Shown here in pieces: positions 8,939-17,960 of a DNA stretch of 64,000 nucleotides. Location: the NCBI RefSeq assembly GCF_014596565.1, contig NZ_NOIN01000006.1, forward strand, positions 310,001-374,000, in the 5' to 3' direction. Each line of letters begins with the position of its first letter. The first letter of the stretch is position 1. This DNA comes from Pseudomonas sp. PSB18. Lineage in GTDB: Bacteria > Pseudomonadota > Gammaproteobacteria > Pseudomonadales > Pseudomonadaceae. The notes below the pieces were generated by a model. The model searched no databases, was not told the DNA's origin, and saw only the letters and a list, made by a program, of their open reading frames with translations. A program made the position numbers and the translations under genes.

Positions 8939-9943
8939 ATGTCGATTAAACAAGTCTTCAAGCTCACCGGCGGCTGGTTGTATCTGAACACGGCCCTGGG
9001 CCGCGGCCCGCTGCGGGGGGCCGGCGTGATCCTGATGCTGCACCGGGTGCTGAGCAACGACCGCGCCGCCGAACTGCCCCATCGCAACGAATTGTGCGTG
9101 GGCCCGGAAGCCTTCGAACACTTATTGATCTGGCTGCAACGGCATTTCGAATGCGTGCCCCTGATGACCTTGCTGCTGGCCGACCCCGCCACCGTTCCGG
9201 ACCGTCCGCGGGTGGCCCTGACCTTCGACGACGGCTGGCGCGATAACGCCATGAATGCCTTTCCCCTGTTGCGCCAATACCAGGTGCCGGCGAGTATTTT
9301 CCTGTCCACCGATTTCATCGGCAGCCGCCAGCACTTCTGGTGGGAAAGCATCGGCGAAACCCTGTGGGGCAGTCACGGCCAAGTGGCGCGGCTGGCGCTG
9401 ATCGAACACTTGCAACAGGCCGGGCGGCCGTTGCCGGTGATGCTCGATGACTTGGACGACGAACGCCGTAGCCTGTCGTTGCTGCACTATCTGCAAAGCC
9501 TCAAGACCCTCGATCCGCAAACCCTGAGCGACCTCACCGACACCTGCCCCCATGGCGCCCAGCCCCAGGCGTTGGACTGGACCCAGGTGCGCATGCTCGA
9601 AGATTCGGGCCTGGTGCGCTTCGGCCCACACGGCGCCAGCCACGCGATTCTCACCAGGCTCGACGACCAGCGCCTGCACGAAGAACTGAGTCGCAGCCGG
9701 ATAGCCATGGAAAACGCCTGCGCCCAACCATTGCCGGTGTATTGCTACCCCAATGGCGATCATGACGAGCGCGTGCGCCACCAAGTGGCGGCCCACGGTT
9801 TTTCGTTCGCCCTGGGGACCGAGGCCGGGTTGTATCGCAACGACGGCGATCCGTGGAACCTGCCGCGCTTCGGTGTCAGTCAACGCAATGCCCAGCATCC
9901 CGAACTGCTGGCTTGGCGCATTCGTCGAGGAACACGTCCATGA
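8939..9943 (+). CDS. NodB-type polysaccharide deacetylase
   Basis: This 334-residue protein has the NodB homology domain: VALTFDDGWRDNAMNAF supplies the catalytic/metal Asp pair (about residues 95-100), the HGASH segment gives the two metal-binding histidines, and CYPNGDHDERVR the later motif. No signal peptide is evident (MSIKQVFKLTGGWLYL is only weakly hydrophobic), so it may act in the cytoplasm on the lipid-linked unit, or be exported in a way I cannot see. It likely removes N- or O-acetyl groups from a sugar. The frame opens at 8711 inside the previous gene, but ATG 8939 follows GAGGAGCTGG and is the sensible start. Confidence 0.9.
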   Translation: MSIKQVFKLTGGWLYLNTALGRGPLRGAGVILMLHRVLSNDRAAELPHRNELCVGPEAFEHLLIWLQRHFECVPLMTLLLADPATVPDRPRVALTFDDGWRDNAMNAFPLLRQYQVPASIFLSTDFIGSRQHFWWESIGETLWGSHGQVARLALIEHLQQAGRPLPVMLDDLDDERRSLSLLHYLQSLKTLDPQTLSDLTDTCPHGAQPQALDWTQVRMLEDSGLVRFGPHGASHAILTRLDDQRLHEELSRSRIAMENACAQPLPVYCYPNGDHDERVRHQVAAHGFSFALGTEAGLYRNDGDPWNLPRFGVSQRNAQHPELLAWRIRRGTRP

Positions 9944-11244
9944 GCCGCGCGCATTACCTCAAACACCTGGTGCTGAGCACGGGCACAAGCCTGGCGATGA
10001 TCGGCCTGCGCCTGCTGCGCAACGTGTTGCTGGCACGCATCCTGGGTCCCAGCGAACGCGGGTTGTTCGCCCTGCTCAGCACCCTGCCGGACCTGATCAG
10101 CGCCGCCACCAGCGGTGGCCTGAACTCTGCCGTGGGTTATCAGGCGGCGCAGCAGCGCTCGATGGGACTGCTGCTCAGCCAGGTGCTGGTGTTCGGTTGT
10201 CTGTTGGCCGGGTTGTTGACCCTGTTGGTCGTGGCGCTGGCCCGGGTGTTCGGTGCCGACCTGGACATCACCACCCAATTGGGTCTGCTGGCCTGGCTGC
10301 TGTTGCTCGCCGTGCCGTTGAGCGTACTCAAGAGCGGCCTGCTGACGCTGCACAATGCCTCAGGCGGCGTGGGCGGCTTCAATGCCTTGCGCCTGATGGA
10401 ATCCCTGACACCGCTGCTGCTGTTCCTGGCGCTGTTCTGGATGTGGAAGGACGCAGCCCTGGAAGCGGCGCTGATCAGCTGGCTGACCGGTCTGAGCCTG
10501 GTGGTGCTGGCCGGCTGGGTCTGGTTGCGGCGGGATCACGACGTGTCGCTGCAATGGAACCGCGCCAGCCAGGGCGAGCTGCTGCGCTACAGTGCCCGCA
10601 GCCATCCTGACCTGCTGTTCCAGCAAGTGATGCTGCGCTCGGACTACCTGTTCATCGGCGCCCTGCTGGGCAGCGCCGCCCTGGGTCATTACGCCATGGC
10701 CAGCGCCGCCGCCGAACTGCTGCTGATCGTTCCGGAGGCCGTGACCACGCCCCTGATGAAACGCCTGTTGCAACAGGACCACGACATGCAACGCCTGACG
10801 CCCCTGGCCCTGCGCCTGACCGCCACGGTGATGCTCGGTGCCTGCCTGGGCATGGCGCTGATCGGCGAATGGTTGATCGTCACCCTGTTCGGCGTGGCCT
10901 ACCAACCGGCTTATCCTGCCTTGCTGGCGTTGCTGCCGGGGCTGTTCGGGCTGTGCTATGCGAGCATCCTGCGCCTGGACCTGCTGGGCAAGAACCGGCC
11001 CGGCACGGTATCGCTGCTGATGGGCGTTGGGGCGTTGTTGAACCTGGCGTTGAATGTGCTGCTGATTCCTCGCTACGGCATCGTCGGTGCCGCTGCCTCT
11101 TCCTCCATCGCGTACCTGGGGGTGACCCTGGCCCTGCTGGCGATATATTGCCGCCTCAGCGGCGTGGCGCTGTGGCAGACACTGATCATCCTGCCCAGCG
11201 ACCTGTTGCCGATGCGGCAGATGCTGATGGGGAAATCGGCATGA
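9940..11244 (+). CDS. Wzx-like oligosaccharide flippase
   Basis: This 434-residue polytopic protein has about 12-14 hydrophobic segments and a MATE/MOP-superfamily look: the N-terminus LRLLRNVLLARILGPSERGLFAL is typical of the polysaccharide-biosynthesis flippases. It would move undecaprenyl-diphosphate-linked repeat units to the periplasm for the Wzy-like polymerase. The ATG overlaps the deacetylase stop, and its own stop overlaps an ATG at 11241 (ATGA), so the operon remains translationally coupled. Confidence 0.9.
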   Translation: MSRAHYLKHLVLSTGTSLAMIGLRLLRNVLLARILGPSERGLFALLSTLPDLISAATSGGLNSAVGYQAAQQRSMGLLLSQVLVFGCLLAGLLTLLVVALARVFGADLDITTQLGLLAWLLLLAVPLSVLKSGLLTLHNASGGVGGFNALRLMESLTPLLLFLALFWMWKDAALEAALISWLTGLSLVVLAGWVWLRRDHDVSLQWNRASQGELLRYSARSHPDLLFQQVMLRSDYLFIGALLGSAALGHYAMASAAAELLLIVPEAVTTPLMKRLLQQDHDMQRLTPLALRLTATVMLGACLGMALIGEWLIVTLFGVAYQPAYPALLALLPGLFGLCYASILRLDLLGKNRPGTVSLLMGVGALLNLALNVLLIPRYGIVGAAASSSIAYLGVTLALLAIYCRLSGVALWQTLIILPSDLLPMRQMLMGKSA

Positions 11245-13352
11245 AGTCATTCGTCGCCTGCCAGTCCGCCATCGCGAGCAGGCTCGCTCCCACAGGGTTC
11301 GGCAAAACCCCTGTGGGATCTGGTGTCGATCACAGTATCCGCGGTCGATGCAGATCCAGGGTGGGAGCGAGCCTGCTCGCGATGGGGTCGGCGCGGTGCT
11401 GGATGATGGCTGCTGCATGCCTATGGGCCCTGGCACTTCCGGTCCATGGCGCCTCCATGGCCTGGACCGGCATCCGCGACGGCAGCCTGTACCTGCAGAC
11501 CGACCAGCCGGACCGGGTGACCGTGCGCTGGGTGCCGGCCTGGCAGGCCAACGCCAATTCGGAACACCTCTACCTGCTCGACGGCCAGGGACGCCTGGTG
11601 GGGAAACGCTTGATCAAAAAGGTCCAGGAGCGTGGCGAACAGCAGTGGCCTTTGCTGCCGGGGGCCGCCAGCTATCGCCTGGAAATCCCCGGTTACAGCT
11701 TCCGTCGCTACAGTGTCGAGCATGATGCGCGAACCCGGGCGCTGTTCGCACCGGCCAAGGTGCATTTCAGCGCCGAAACCCGCGACGGCGAAACGTTGTA
11801 TTTCAAAGTGGCCGCCGGCGAGCAAGCCGTGCTGGCGGGCAAGTTCCATGGCGGCGTGCGAGCCTTGCAAGCCCGACGTGTCGCCGATGGCAAACAGCTT
11901 CAGTTGAACCTCAAGCCGTACCCGGCCTATGGGCAGTTCGATCAAGTCGCCCTGCCCGTCGCCAATGTCGAGCAAACCTGGCGCCTGCAATTGCAGGGCA
12001 ACGGCAAGGCGGCATTCTGGCTGGATGGCACGGCGAACCTGTTCGCCCAGGACCCGGAACATCTGCAACCGCTGCGCCAGGACCCGGGGCAGGCGCGCCT
12101 GAAACTCTATGGCGATGTCCTGGGAACAACCCCGAAACTGGGGGCCTACCTGCCCTACGTCGTGCCCCCGCCATCGGCCTATCCGGTGATCGAAGCCCTC
12201 AAGCCCCAAGCCGCCAGTTATTACAGCCTGGTCGACATCATCGCGGACAGGCCGGACTATGAAAATAAGATTCGGCGCCTGTACCAGGACCGCTTCGGCA
12301 TTACCCAGGACATCACCCTACTGGCTGGTAGCGCGCGCAAGGCCGACCTGCAGGCCGACCGCGTCAGCAACAAAGGTTTGCAAAACTGGCTCAAGGCGAC
12401 CCAAGCCTTGGGCGGCAAAGGCATCCACTACCTCAGTTTCGCCGATGAGCCGAACCTCAACTACCCGGATTTCGCGAGCTACCAGCAGGTGTTCGAGAGC
12501 ATGGCCAATCAGGTCCGTGCCACCCCCGCCAATGCCCGTGTCGGGGTGCGCATTACCCTACCGCCCAGTTCCCGGTTCACCAACGGTCCTTTGGCGGAAA
12601 ACGCCGTTGATCGGCGCGGGATCGATTGGGCGCGGCGCTTGCTGGCCAGATACGGTGACCAGATCGACGCTCTGGCCTGGCATGAATGGATGATCCGCGA
12701 CCTGCTCGCCACCCGTGTGTACCGCCACAGCGTGCGTCAGGCCGCCCGCCTGGTGGGCCTGGATAATAACGGACGACCACGCAAGGCCCTGCTGCTGGAC
12801 CAGACCAACATGTCCAGCGGCTCGAGCCTGAGCCCCTACGATCAGGAAACCCACTACGCCGCCCTGTGGTGGACGTCCGTGGTCATCAATGCCTCGGCCG
12901 ACGGCTGGCTGGACATGCTCAACTGGTTCATGCTCGCCGATGAACCCGAGTACCCCAAAGGCATGATGCGGGTGCTGGACAACGAGCGCTTCGAACTCAA
13001 GCCGGTGGGTCTGGCCCAGCAATTCATCCAACAGCATTGGCTCAAACAGGTGCTACGCCTGGATAACGACGCCTTCGAAGTCGACGCGCTGGCCATGGCC
13101 ACCGACGCGAAGCGCAGCCTGCTGGGCGTGAACAAAAGCACGCGCCCGCAACAGGTCAGCCTGGACGGTGCGTCCTGTCCCCAGGCGCAAGCGGAGCTGG
13201 TGTACTTCGGCCCCGACGACCAAAGCCGCAGCGCACCGTTCGACTGCGAGGCCGGGCAGATCCGTTTTCTCCTGCCAGGAGAAACCGTGTTTGCCCTGAG
13301 CTGGACCGCCCTCTCTTTTCCCCAACCCGCCACCCGTCAGGAGGCACCATGA
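11241..13352 (+). CDS. Putative periplasmic glycoside hydrolase; REP doublet in its 5' end
   Basis: The frame runs from an ATG overlapping the flippase stop, through a REP doublet (11269-11387) without any stop, into a signal-peptide-like segment (WMMAAACLWALALPVHGA) and a mature region of about 630 residues. Starts at 11382 or 11403 would give a normal signal peptide, so the present start is uncertain. The middle of the protein has HYLSFADEPNLNYPDF, which resembles the NEP acid/base segment of clan-A glycoside hydrolases, and IDALAWHEWMIRDLL and LLLDQTNMSS further on. A polysaccharide-trimming hydrolase, in the way PslG serves Psl, is inferred, not shown. A GGGGA site precedes ATG 11241. No named family is claimed. 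Confidence 0.75.
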   Translation: MKSFVACQSAIASRLAPTGFGKTPVGSGVDHSIRGRCRSRVGASLLAMGSARCWMMAAACLWALALPVHGASMAWTGIRDGSLYLQTDQPDRVTVRWVPAWQANANSEHLYLLDGQGRLVGKRLIKKVQERGEQQWPLLPGAASYRLEIPGYSFRRYSVEHDARTRALFAPAKVHFSAETRDGETLYFKVAAGEQAVLAGKFHGGVRALQARRVADGKQLQLNLKPYPAYGQFDQVALPVANVEQTWRLQLQGNGKAAFWLDGTANLFAQDPEHLQPLRQDPGQARLKLYGDVLGTTPKLGAYLPYVVPPPSAYPVIEALKPQAASYYSLVDIIADRPDYENKIRRLYQDRFGITQDITLLAGSARKADLQADRVSNKGLQNWLKATQALGGKGIHYLSFADEPNLNYPDFASYQQVFESMANQVRATPANARVGVRITLPPSSRFTNGPLAENAVDRRGIDWARRLLARYGDQIDALAWHEWMIRDLLATRVYRHSVRQAARLVGLDNNGRPRKALLLDQTNMSSGSSLSPYDQETHYAALWWTSVVINASADGWLDMLNWFMLADEPEYPKGMMRVLDNERFELKPVGLAQQFIQQHWLKQVLRLDNDAFEVDALAMATDAKRSLLGVNKSTRPQQVSLDGASCPQAQAELVYFGPDDQSRSAPFDCEAGQIRFLLPGETVFALSWTALSFPQPATRQEAP
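11269..11387 (+). repeat. REP doublet (REPIN) inside a reading frame
   Basis: Two inverted REP copies (11269-11298 and 11361-11387) share the GCGAGCAGGCTCGC / GCGAGCCTGCTCGC core with the flanking CTCCCAC. They surround about 60 bases of unique sequence. They sit between the overlapped ATG at 11241 and the hydrophobic signal segment of the gene and are read through in frame. Confidence 0.93.
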
Positions 13353-14038
13353 GCGTTCTGCAAGCGTTACGTGATGGCATTCAAAGAAAAGGCCTGCGCG
13401 CTGTCCTCAAACAGCTGTTCAGGCGCTACGTGTTTTTCCACACCCGGCTGGTGTGGCTCGAGCACGATGTGCGGACCCCACTCCCCCCGCATAACCTCAA
13501 GCCCTACCCACCGATGCGCCTGGAGTTCATCACGGTCAGCAATGCCGATGCTTTTGCCCGGCACTTCGGCGATCGCGTCGAAACCATGCGCGAGCTGGCG
13601 GCCGAAGGCTACATAGGCTTGATGTACCTGGATGCTCAGGGCGACACCGTGGGTTTCGCCTGGGCCAGTACACGGGACTATTTCGACCGCCATTTCTATC
13701 GCTGCAATTTTCCGATCAAGCCTGGCGAGTATTTTCAGTTCGGTGGCGAGGCGATCCGTGAATACTGGGGTTCCCGTATATCGGCGGACATGCAGTTGGA
13801 AATGTGGAAAGTCATGGCAGACCACGGTTGCAACACCATGGTCGATGTCTGCGATTTGCAAAACATCCAGGCAATCAAGATGCACCTGCGCATGGGCTTC
13901 CAGGAACGCGGCAAGATCACCCACGTGTATCGCCTGTTCGGTCGCTGGCGGTTTTTCCGCGACACGCTCTACCGCGGCTCGGTACTGGATGCCATTCGTA
14001 AACAGGCCACACCGCGGGCATCGACTGCGCCGGCCTGA
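13349..14038 (+). CDS. GNAT-like acetyltransferase, copy 1 of a tandem pair
   Basis: This 229-residue cytoplasmic protein overlaps the hydrolase stop (ATGA) and has GGAGG upstream. The second half looks like a GNAT fold: GLMYLDAQGDTVGFAW as the central strands, then DVCDLQNIQAIKMHLRMGFQERG, which matches the late N-x-x-A-x-x-x-Y-x-x-x-G-F element that ends GNAT domains. It aligns end to end without gaps with the next gene (also 229 residues). The likely role is acylation of an amino sugar of the polymer. The acyl donor and target are unknown. Confidence 0.82.
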   Translation: MSVLQALRDGIQRKGLRAVLKQLFRRYVFFHTRLVWLEHDVRTPLPPHNLKPYPPMRLEFITVSNADAFARHFGDRVETMRELAAEGYIGLMYLDAQGDTVGFAWASTRDYFDRHFYRCNFPIKPGEYFQFGGEAIREYWGSRISADMQLEMWKVMADHGCNTMVDVCDLQNIQAIKMHLRMGFQERGKITHVYRLFGRWRFFRDTLYRGSVLDAIRKQATPRASTAPA

Positions 14039-14055
14039 TGTCCACGGCGATCCAC

Positions 14056-14083
14056 CCCCATCGCGAGCAAGTTCGCGATGGGG
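14056..14083. repeat. Single REP-like palindrome between duplicated genes
   Basis: CCCCATCGCGA is followed by a 6-base loop and its perfect complement TCGCGATGGGG. The arms match the outer part of the window's REP elements. It lies in the 78-base gap between the two GNAT-like genes and could form an RNA hairpin within the operon transcript. Confidence 0.8.
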
Positions 14084-14116
14084 TCTTTCACCAACACGCC
14101 CCCGCCAGGAGGCACC

Positions 14117-14806
14117 ATGAACGTTCTGCAGAAATTATGTGATCGCATTCGGACAAGAGGTCTGCGCGCCGTTCTGAACCAAGTGTGCAGACACTATGTG
14201 TGTCTACATGAACAACTGGTGTGGATGGAACGCGACCTGGTCAGCCCGATACGGCCCAACAACCTCAGGCCTTATACACCGTTGCGCCGGGAAATCATTA
14301 CCACCCGTAATGCCGATGCCTTCGCCACCTACTTTGGCGACCGCGTCGAGACCATGCGCGAACTGGCTGCCGACGGCCACACAGGGCTCATGTACCTGGA
14401 CGACAAGGGCGACACCGTCGCGTTCATCTGGGGCACCACGCGGGACTACTTCGACCGTCATTTCTTTCGCTGCTGGTTCCCGGTCAAACCGGGTGAGTGC
14501 TTCGAGTTCGGCGCTGAACTGTACCGCGATTACTGGGGCACCCAGCTATCGGTGGATTTCCAGCTGGATCTGTGGAAAACCATGGCCGAGCAAGGTTGCA
14601 ACAAGGTGGTCGACGTCCTCGAGCTGCGCAACATTCCAGCCGTCAAGATGCACCTGCGCATGGACTTTCAGGAGCGCGGCCAGATCACCCATATGTATTG
14701 CTGGTTCGGCCGCTGGCGGTTCTTCCGTGACACGTTCTACACCGGCTCGATCCTGGACTCTTTTCGAAAACCGGCCAAGCCGGTTCCATCCACCGCGGCG
14801 GCCTGA
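14117..14806 (+). CDS. GNAT-like acetyltransferase, copy 2 of a tandem pair
   Basis: This protein has the same length (229 residues) as its upstream neighbour and is gaplessly alignable: FGDRVETMRELAA, TRDYFDRHF, NADAFA and FGRWRFFRDT are shared exactly, and I estimate roughly 60% identity by eye. The ribosome-site regions are also duplicated (CAGGAGGCACCATGA before both genes). The GNAT late motif is NIPAVKMHLRMDFQERG, with Asp in place of the Gly before Phe. The pair looks like a tandem duplication now diverging, perhaps to modify two positions or two acyl donors. Confidence 0.82.
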   Translation: MNVLQKLCDRIRTRGLRAVLNQVCRHYVCLHEQLVWMERDLVSPIRPNNLRPYTPLRREIITTRNADAFATYFGDRVETMRELAADGHTGLMYLDDKGDTVAFIWGTTRDYFDRHFFRCWFPVKPGECFEFGAELYRDYWGTQLSVDFQLDLWKTMAEQGCNKVVDVLELRNIPAVKMHLRMDFQERGQITHMYCWFGRWRFFRDTFYTGSILDSFRKPAKPVPSTAAA

Positions 14807-14811
14807 CGTCC

Positions 14812-15969
14812 ATGACCATCCGTTTCCAATGGTGTCGCTCCCTGGGCGCGACGGAATTTCCTGCATCAGCTTATGAACAGCTGCGAACCCGGGTGGCCGA
14901 TACGACGCCGTTCAACACCCTGGCCTGGCTGCAGGCGGCGGAATTTGCCCTGTTGCCTGATCAGCAATTGCATGTGTTACTGGGTTGGCAGGATCAGGAC
15001 TTGTCTCTATGCCTGCCCCTGGTTTCGGGACCTGAGCGTATCGGCGGACTGCGGTTCCGGGTGTTGCATCACTTGGGTTACCCCTTGGCCGACCGCATCG
15101 CCCTGCTGGCGCGCCTGGACGCCGAAGGCATGGGCCAGGCACTGATGCAGATCCGTCAGGAGGTGCCCCATGCGATGTTGCAACTCAATGAAGTGGTGGA
15201 GCCGGTCGGCGAGCAAAGCGTCCTCAGTGCCTGGATGGCATTGAGTTCTACCGGAGAACGGCGGTTGAGTTGTCGGGTGCCGGTGCACCTGATCAGCGAC
15301 AGCGACCATCAGGAAATTTCCGGCGATCCGCGCTACAAGCTGCGCCGGGCGCGTAAGCGGATCGCCGCGTGCGGTGCTCGCATCCAACGGGTGACACCGG
15401 ACGCCATCGGCATGGGGCCGTTGCTGCGAACCCTCGCCGAAGTCGAGGCGGCCAGTTGGAAAGGCGAAGAAGGTGTCGGCATCTTCTCCGATCCCATGCG
15501 CCGACAATGGATGAACCACGCCTTCACAGCCCTCGCCGCCGAAGGCCTGGTGCGGGTGGTGATGCTGGAACTGGATGGGCACTGCATCAGCTATCGCCTC
15601 GGCCTGCTGGAGCAGGGACGCTTGTACGACTACAACCTGGCGTTCCTGCCGGAGCATGCCGACCTGGGCAGCGGCCGGGTACTGCTCGAAGAGTGGATTC
15701 GCTGGGGGTTGGATGACAACTGGCACTGGATCGATGCATCCCGGGTCAGCCTGGAAAACTCCAGTCATCAATTGCATGAGCGCATGACCGGACAACTCGA
15801 ACACTGGCGCTGGAGCTTCTATTCATGGCAACCCGGTGGCCTGGTTCTGGGCCTGGCGCTACGGCTATGGAAGAGCCTCAAGCCGTGGCTCGGCAAGCGC
15901 CCGCGCCGACAAAACACAACGACTGTTTCTTCACCCAATCCAAAAAGCAAGGAGAGCGATCATGCCTAG
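14812..15969 (+). CDS. FemAB/CelD-like GNAT acyltransferase
   Basis: This 385-residue protein belongs to the double-GNAT family often found in polysaccharide operons (BcsL/CelD, FemAB-like). A variable N-terminal half is followed by PRYKLRRARKRI, a central block LGLLEQGRLYDYNLAFLPEHADLGSGRVLLEEWIRWG, and WIDASRVSLENSSHQLHERM. The YDYNLAF-LGSG arrangement is characteristic of the acyl-CoA-dependent C-terminal GNAT domain. It starts 5 bases after the previous stop and ends overlapping the deacetylase start. It probably acylates a sugar or a lipid-linked intermediate. Confidence 0.83.
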   Translation: MTIRFQWCRSLGATEFPASAYEQLRTRVADTTPFNTLAWLQAAEFALLPDQQLHVLLGWQDQDLSLCLPLVSGPERIGGLRFRVLHHLGYPLADRIALLARLDAEGMGQALMQIRQEVPHAMLQLNEVVEPVGEQSVLSAWMALSSTGERRLSCRVPVHLISDSDHQEISGDPRYKLRRARKRIAACGARIQRVTPDAIGMGPLLRTLAEVEAASWKGEEGVGIFSDPMRRQWMNHAFTALAAEGLVRVVMLELDGHCISYRLGLLEQGRLYDYNLAFLPEHADLGSGRVLLEEWIRWGLDDNWHWIDASRVSLENSSHQLHERMTGQLEHWRWSFYSWQPGGLVLGLALRLWKSLKPWLGKRPRRQNTTTVSSPNPKSKESDHA

Positions 15970-16759
15970 CGAGGTCATAATCAACGCTGACGACTTCGGA
16001 CTCAGCCTCGGCGACAACGCAATCATTCAATCGGCCTTCAAGGCAGGGGTCATCAGTTCCGCCACCCTGATGGTCAATACCCCAGGTTTCGAACAGGCCT
16101 GCAAGATGGCCCGGCACCCTATGCTCCGCGGGCGTATTGGCTTGCACTTCAATATTACTCATGGCTCGCCGCTGAGCCCGTCGATCGCATCGCGCCGCAC
16201 ATTTTGCGACGCAAACGGTGAATTCGACCTGAGCCTGTCGCGTCTTGCCCTGCGTCTGGGCGCGAAGGACCTGGCCGCGGTGCTGGAGGAACTCCAGGCC
16301 CAGTGGCAACGTTGCCTGGACTACGGCGTGCGACCCAGCCACCTCGATTCCCACAACCATGTGCACAACATCTGGCCCATCGGCGAAGTCGTGGCCCGCT
16401 TCGCCGCCCGACAAGGCGTGCCCATACGCCTGGCACGCAACCTGGGGGCGAATCTGAACCTGCCCAAGCGCATTTTCAAGACCTTGTTCAACCGGCGCTT
16501 GCGCACCCTCAGCGGCGCCACCGCCGACTACGTCTGCACGCCGGCCGACCTGCAACACGCAGCACCACCGGACCATGGCGTGCTCGAAGTGATCGTGCAT
16601 CCGATGCACCTCGAAGGGGACTTTGGCGACGACAGCCTGGAAGCCGGGTGTTCATTGACCGAGGTGTTGCGCAAGCGCCTGGAGGGGGTGCCCAAGGTGC
16701 CCTATGGCGGAGCGAGACAGCGATTGGTGTTGACTGGGCTTGAGGATGTGCGTGGCTAA
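15962..16759 (+). CDS. YdjC/ChbG-family carbohydrate deacetylase
   Basis: This 265-residue protein begins MPSEVIINADDFGLS, the metal-binding NADDFG of the YdjC/ChbG family, with GLHFN and HLDSHNHVHNIWPI giving the other metal ligands and HPMHLEGDFGDDSL near the end. Family members remove acetyl groups from N-acetylated oligosaccharides. It overlaps the previous gene by 8 bases with AAGGAGAG upstream; the frame opened earlier at 15836 but that start has no support. It is the last gene of the operon and the second, unrelated deacetylase in it, which argues for a polymer rich in amino sugars. Confidence 0.9.
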   Translation: MPSEVIINADDFGLSLGDNAIIQSAFKAGVISSATLMVNTPGFEQACKMARHPMLRGRIGLHFNITHGSPLSPSIASRRTFCDANGEFDLSLSRLALRLGAKDLAAVLEELQAQWQRCLDYGVRPSHLDSHNHVHNIWPIGEVVARFAARQGVPIRLARNLGANLNLPKRIFKTLFNRRLRTLSGATADYVCTPADLQHAAPPDHGVLEVIVHPMHLEGDFGDDSLEAGCSLTEVLRKRLEGVPKVPYGGARQRLVLTGLEDVRG

Positions 16760-16898
16760 GTGGCCTGTGTGGCTGATTCCTGTACTCAAATCGACCACAC
16801 CGGCCACGCGTCAGAAGCTGACAGCCATGCAAAATCCTCCATCTTGCGAGAGGATCTGTTAAAACGCATCTTTCTGTCTTGAGTAGCGAGTCGCCTCG

Positions 16899-17840
16899 AT
16901 GCCTTCATCTTTACTCCCTCGCCGTCGGCGCCGTTGGCTCGCCTATTTGTGCATGGCCGCGCTGGTGGTCGGTTTGCCGGTGGGCTGCGCGGTGTTGCAG
17001 CACAAGGAGCGGGAGCTGGTGTTTCGCATCGAGCCGGGAACGGCGAGCTGGTTCAGCGGCCTTCCGAGCAGCGTGCAGGAATTCGACCTCAAGCCGAAAA
17101 GCTTCAAGGCCGGGGAAAATATCCACGGCTGGTGGTGGCCCGCCGAACACAAGAACGCACCGGCGATCTTGTATTTGCACGGGGTGCGCTGGAACCTGAC
17201 GGGCCAGTTGTTTCGCATCCAGCAATTACGCGCCCTGGGCTTTTCGGTGCTGGCGATCGATTACCGTGGTTTCGGCAAGAGCCATGGCGACCTGCCGTCC
17301 GAGGCCAGCGTCTACGAGGATGCGCGGATCGCCTGGGAACGGCTTGAAGTGTTGCAGCCGGACCCGGCCCTGCGGCTGATCTACGGTCACTCCCTGGGCG
17401 GCGCCGTCGCGGTGGACCTCGCCGCCGAACTCGGCCAGAAGGCTGCGAAAGACGGCAGCGCAGTGCCGGCCCGAGGCCTGATCATCGAATCCACGTTCAC
17501 CTCGCTGGGCGACGTGGCGACCGCCATGGCGGATACCCCCCTGCCTGTGCGCTGGTTGCTGTCGCAGAAATTCGACTCCATCGACAAGATCCCCGAAATC
17601 AACATGCCGCTGCTGGTGGTGCATGGCGCGGCGGACAATTACGTTCCGCCGCGTTTCAGCGAGCAACTGTTCAAGGCGGCCCATGAGCCGAAGCACCTGT
17701 TGCTGGTGCCTGGAGGAACGCATAACAACAGCATGAGCCTGGCCGGCAAGAACTATCGGCAGGCGCTGGATACACTGATGAAAGCCACCCCCACCCCTAT
17801 GGCCGGAGGTCCCCAGACCAGCAAGGTCAAGGCAGGCTGA
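16899..17840 (+). CDS. Alpha/beta hydrolase (S9-like), membrane-anchored or secreted
   Basis: This 313-residue protein has an arginine-rich start (RRRRR) and a hydrophobic segment ending in GLPVGC, which could be a signal anchor or a weak lipobox. The hydrolase core has ILYLHGVRWNL (oxyanion region), AIDYRGFGKSHG, the nucleophile elbow GHSLGG, an acid in VVHGAADNYVPP and a terminal catalytic His in VPGGTHNNSM. The family includes esterases and peptidases; the substrate is unknown. A 139-base gap separates it from the polysaccharide operon, so it is probably transcribed separately. Confidence 0.88.
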   Translation: MPSSLLPRRRRRWLAYLCMAALVVGLPVGCAVLQHKERELVFRIEPGTASWFSGLPSSVQEFDLKPKSFKAGENIHGWWWPAEHKNAPAILYLHGVRWNLTGQLFRIQQLRALGFSVLAIDYRGFGKSHGDLPSEASVYEDARIAWERLEVLQPDPALRLIYGHSLGGAVAVDLAAELGQKAAKDGSAVPARGLIIESTFTSLGDVATAMADTPLPVRWLLSQKFDSIDKIPEINMPLLVVHGAADNYVPPRFSEQLFKAAHEPKHLLLVPGGTHNNSMSLAGKNYRQALDTLMKATPTPMAGGPQTSKVKAG

Positions 17841-17910
17841 TGACATTGCTGTAACCCTGACAGTGGCAGGGTGGTGAATCTGTTGGTATCGATGTCGCAT
17901 GAGCCGACGC

Positions 17911-17938
17911 CATCGCGAGCAGGCTCGCTCCCACAGGG
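17911..17938 (+). repeat. Single REP element
   Basis: One copy of the CATCGCGAGCAGGCTCGCTC core with CCACAGGG lies between the hydrolase stop and the transporter terminator. No inverted partner is nearby. Confidence 0.88.
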
Positions 17939-17960
17939 TTCGGTGGTGTTTCCAGGGATC

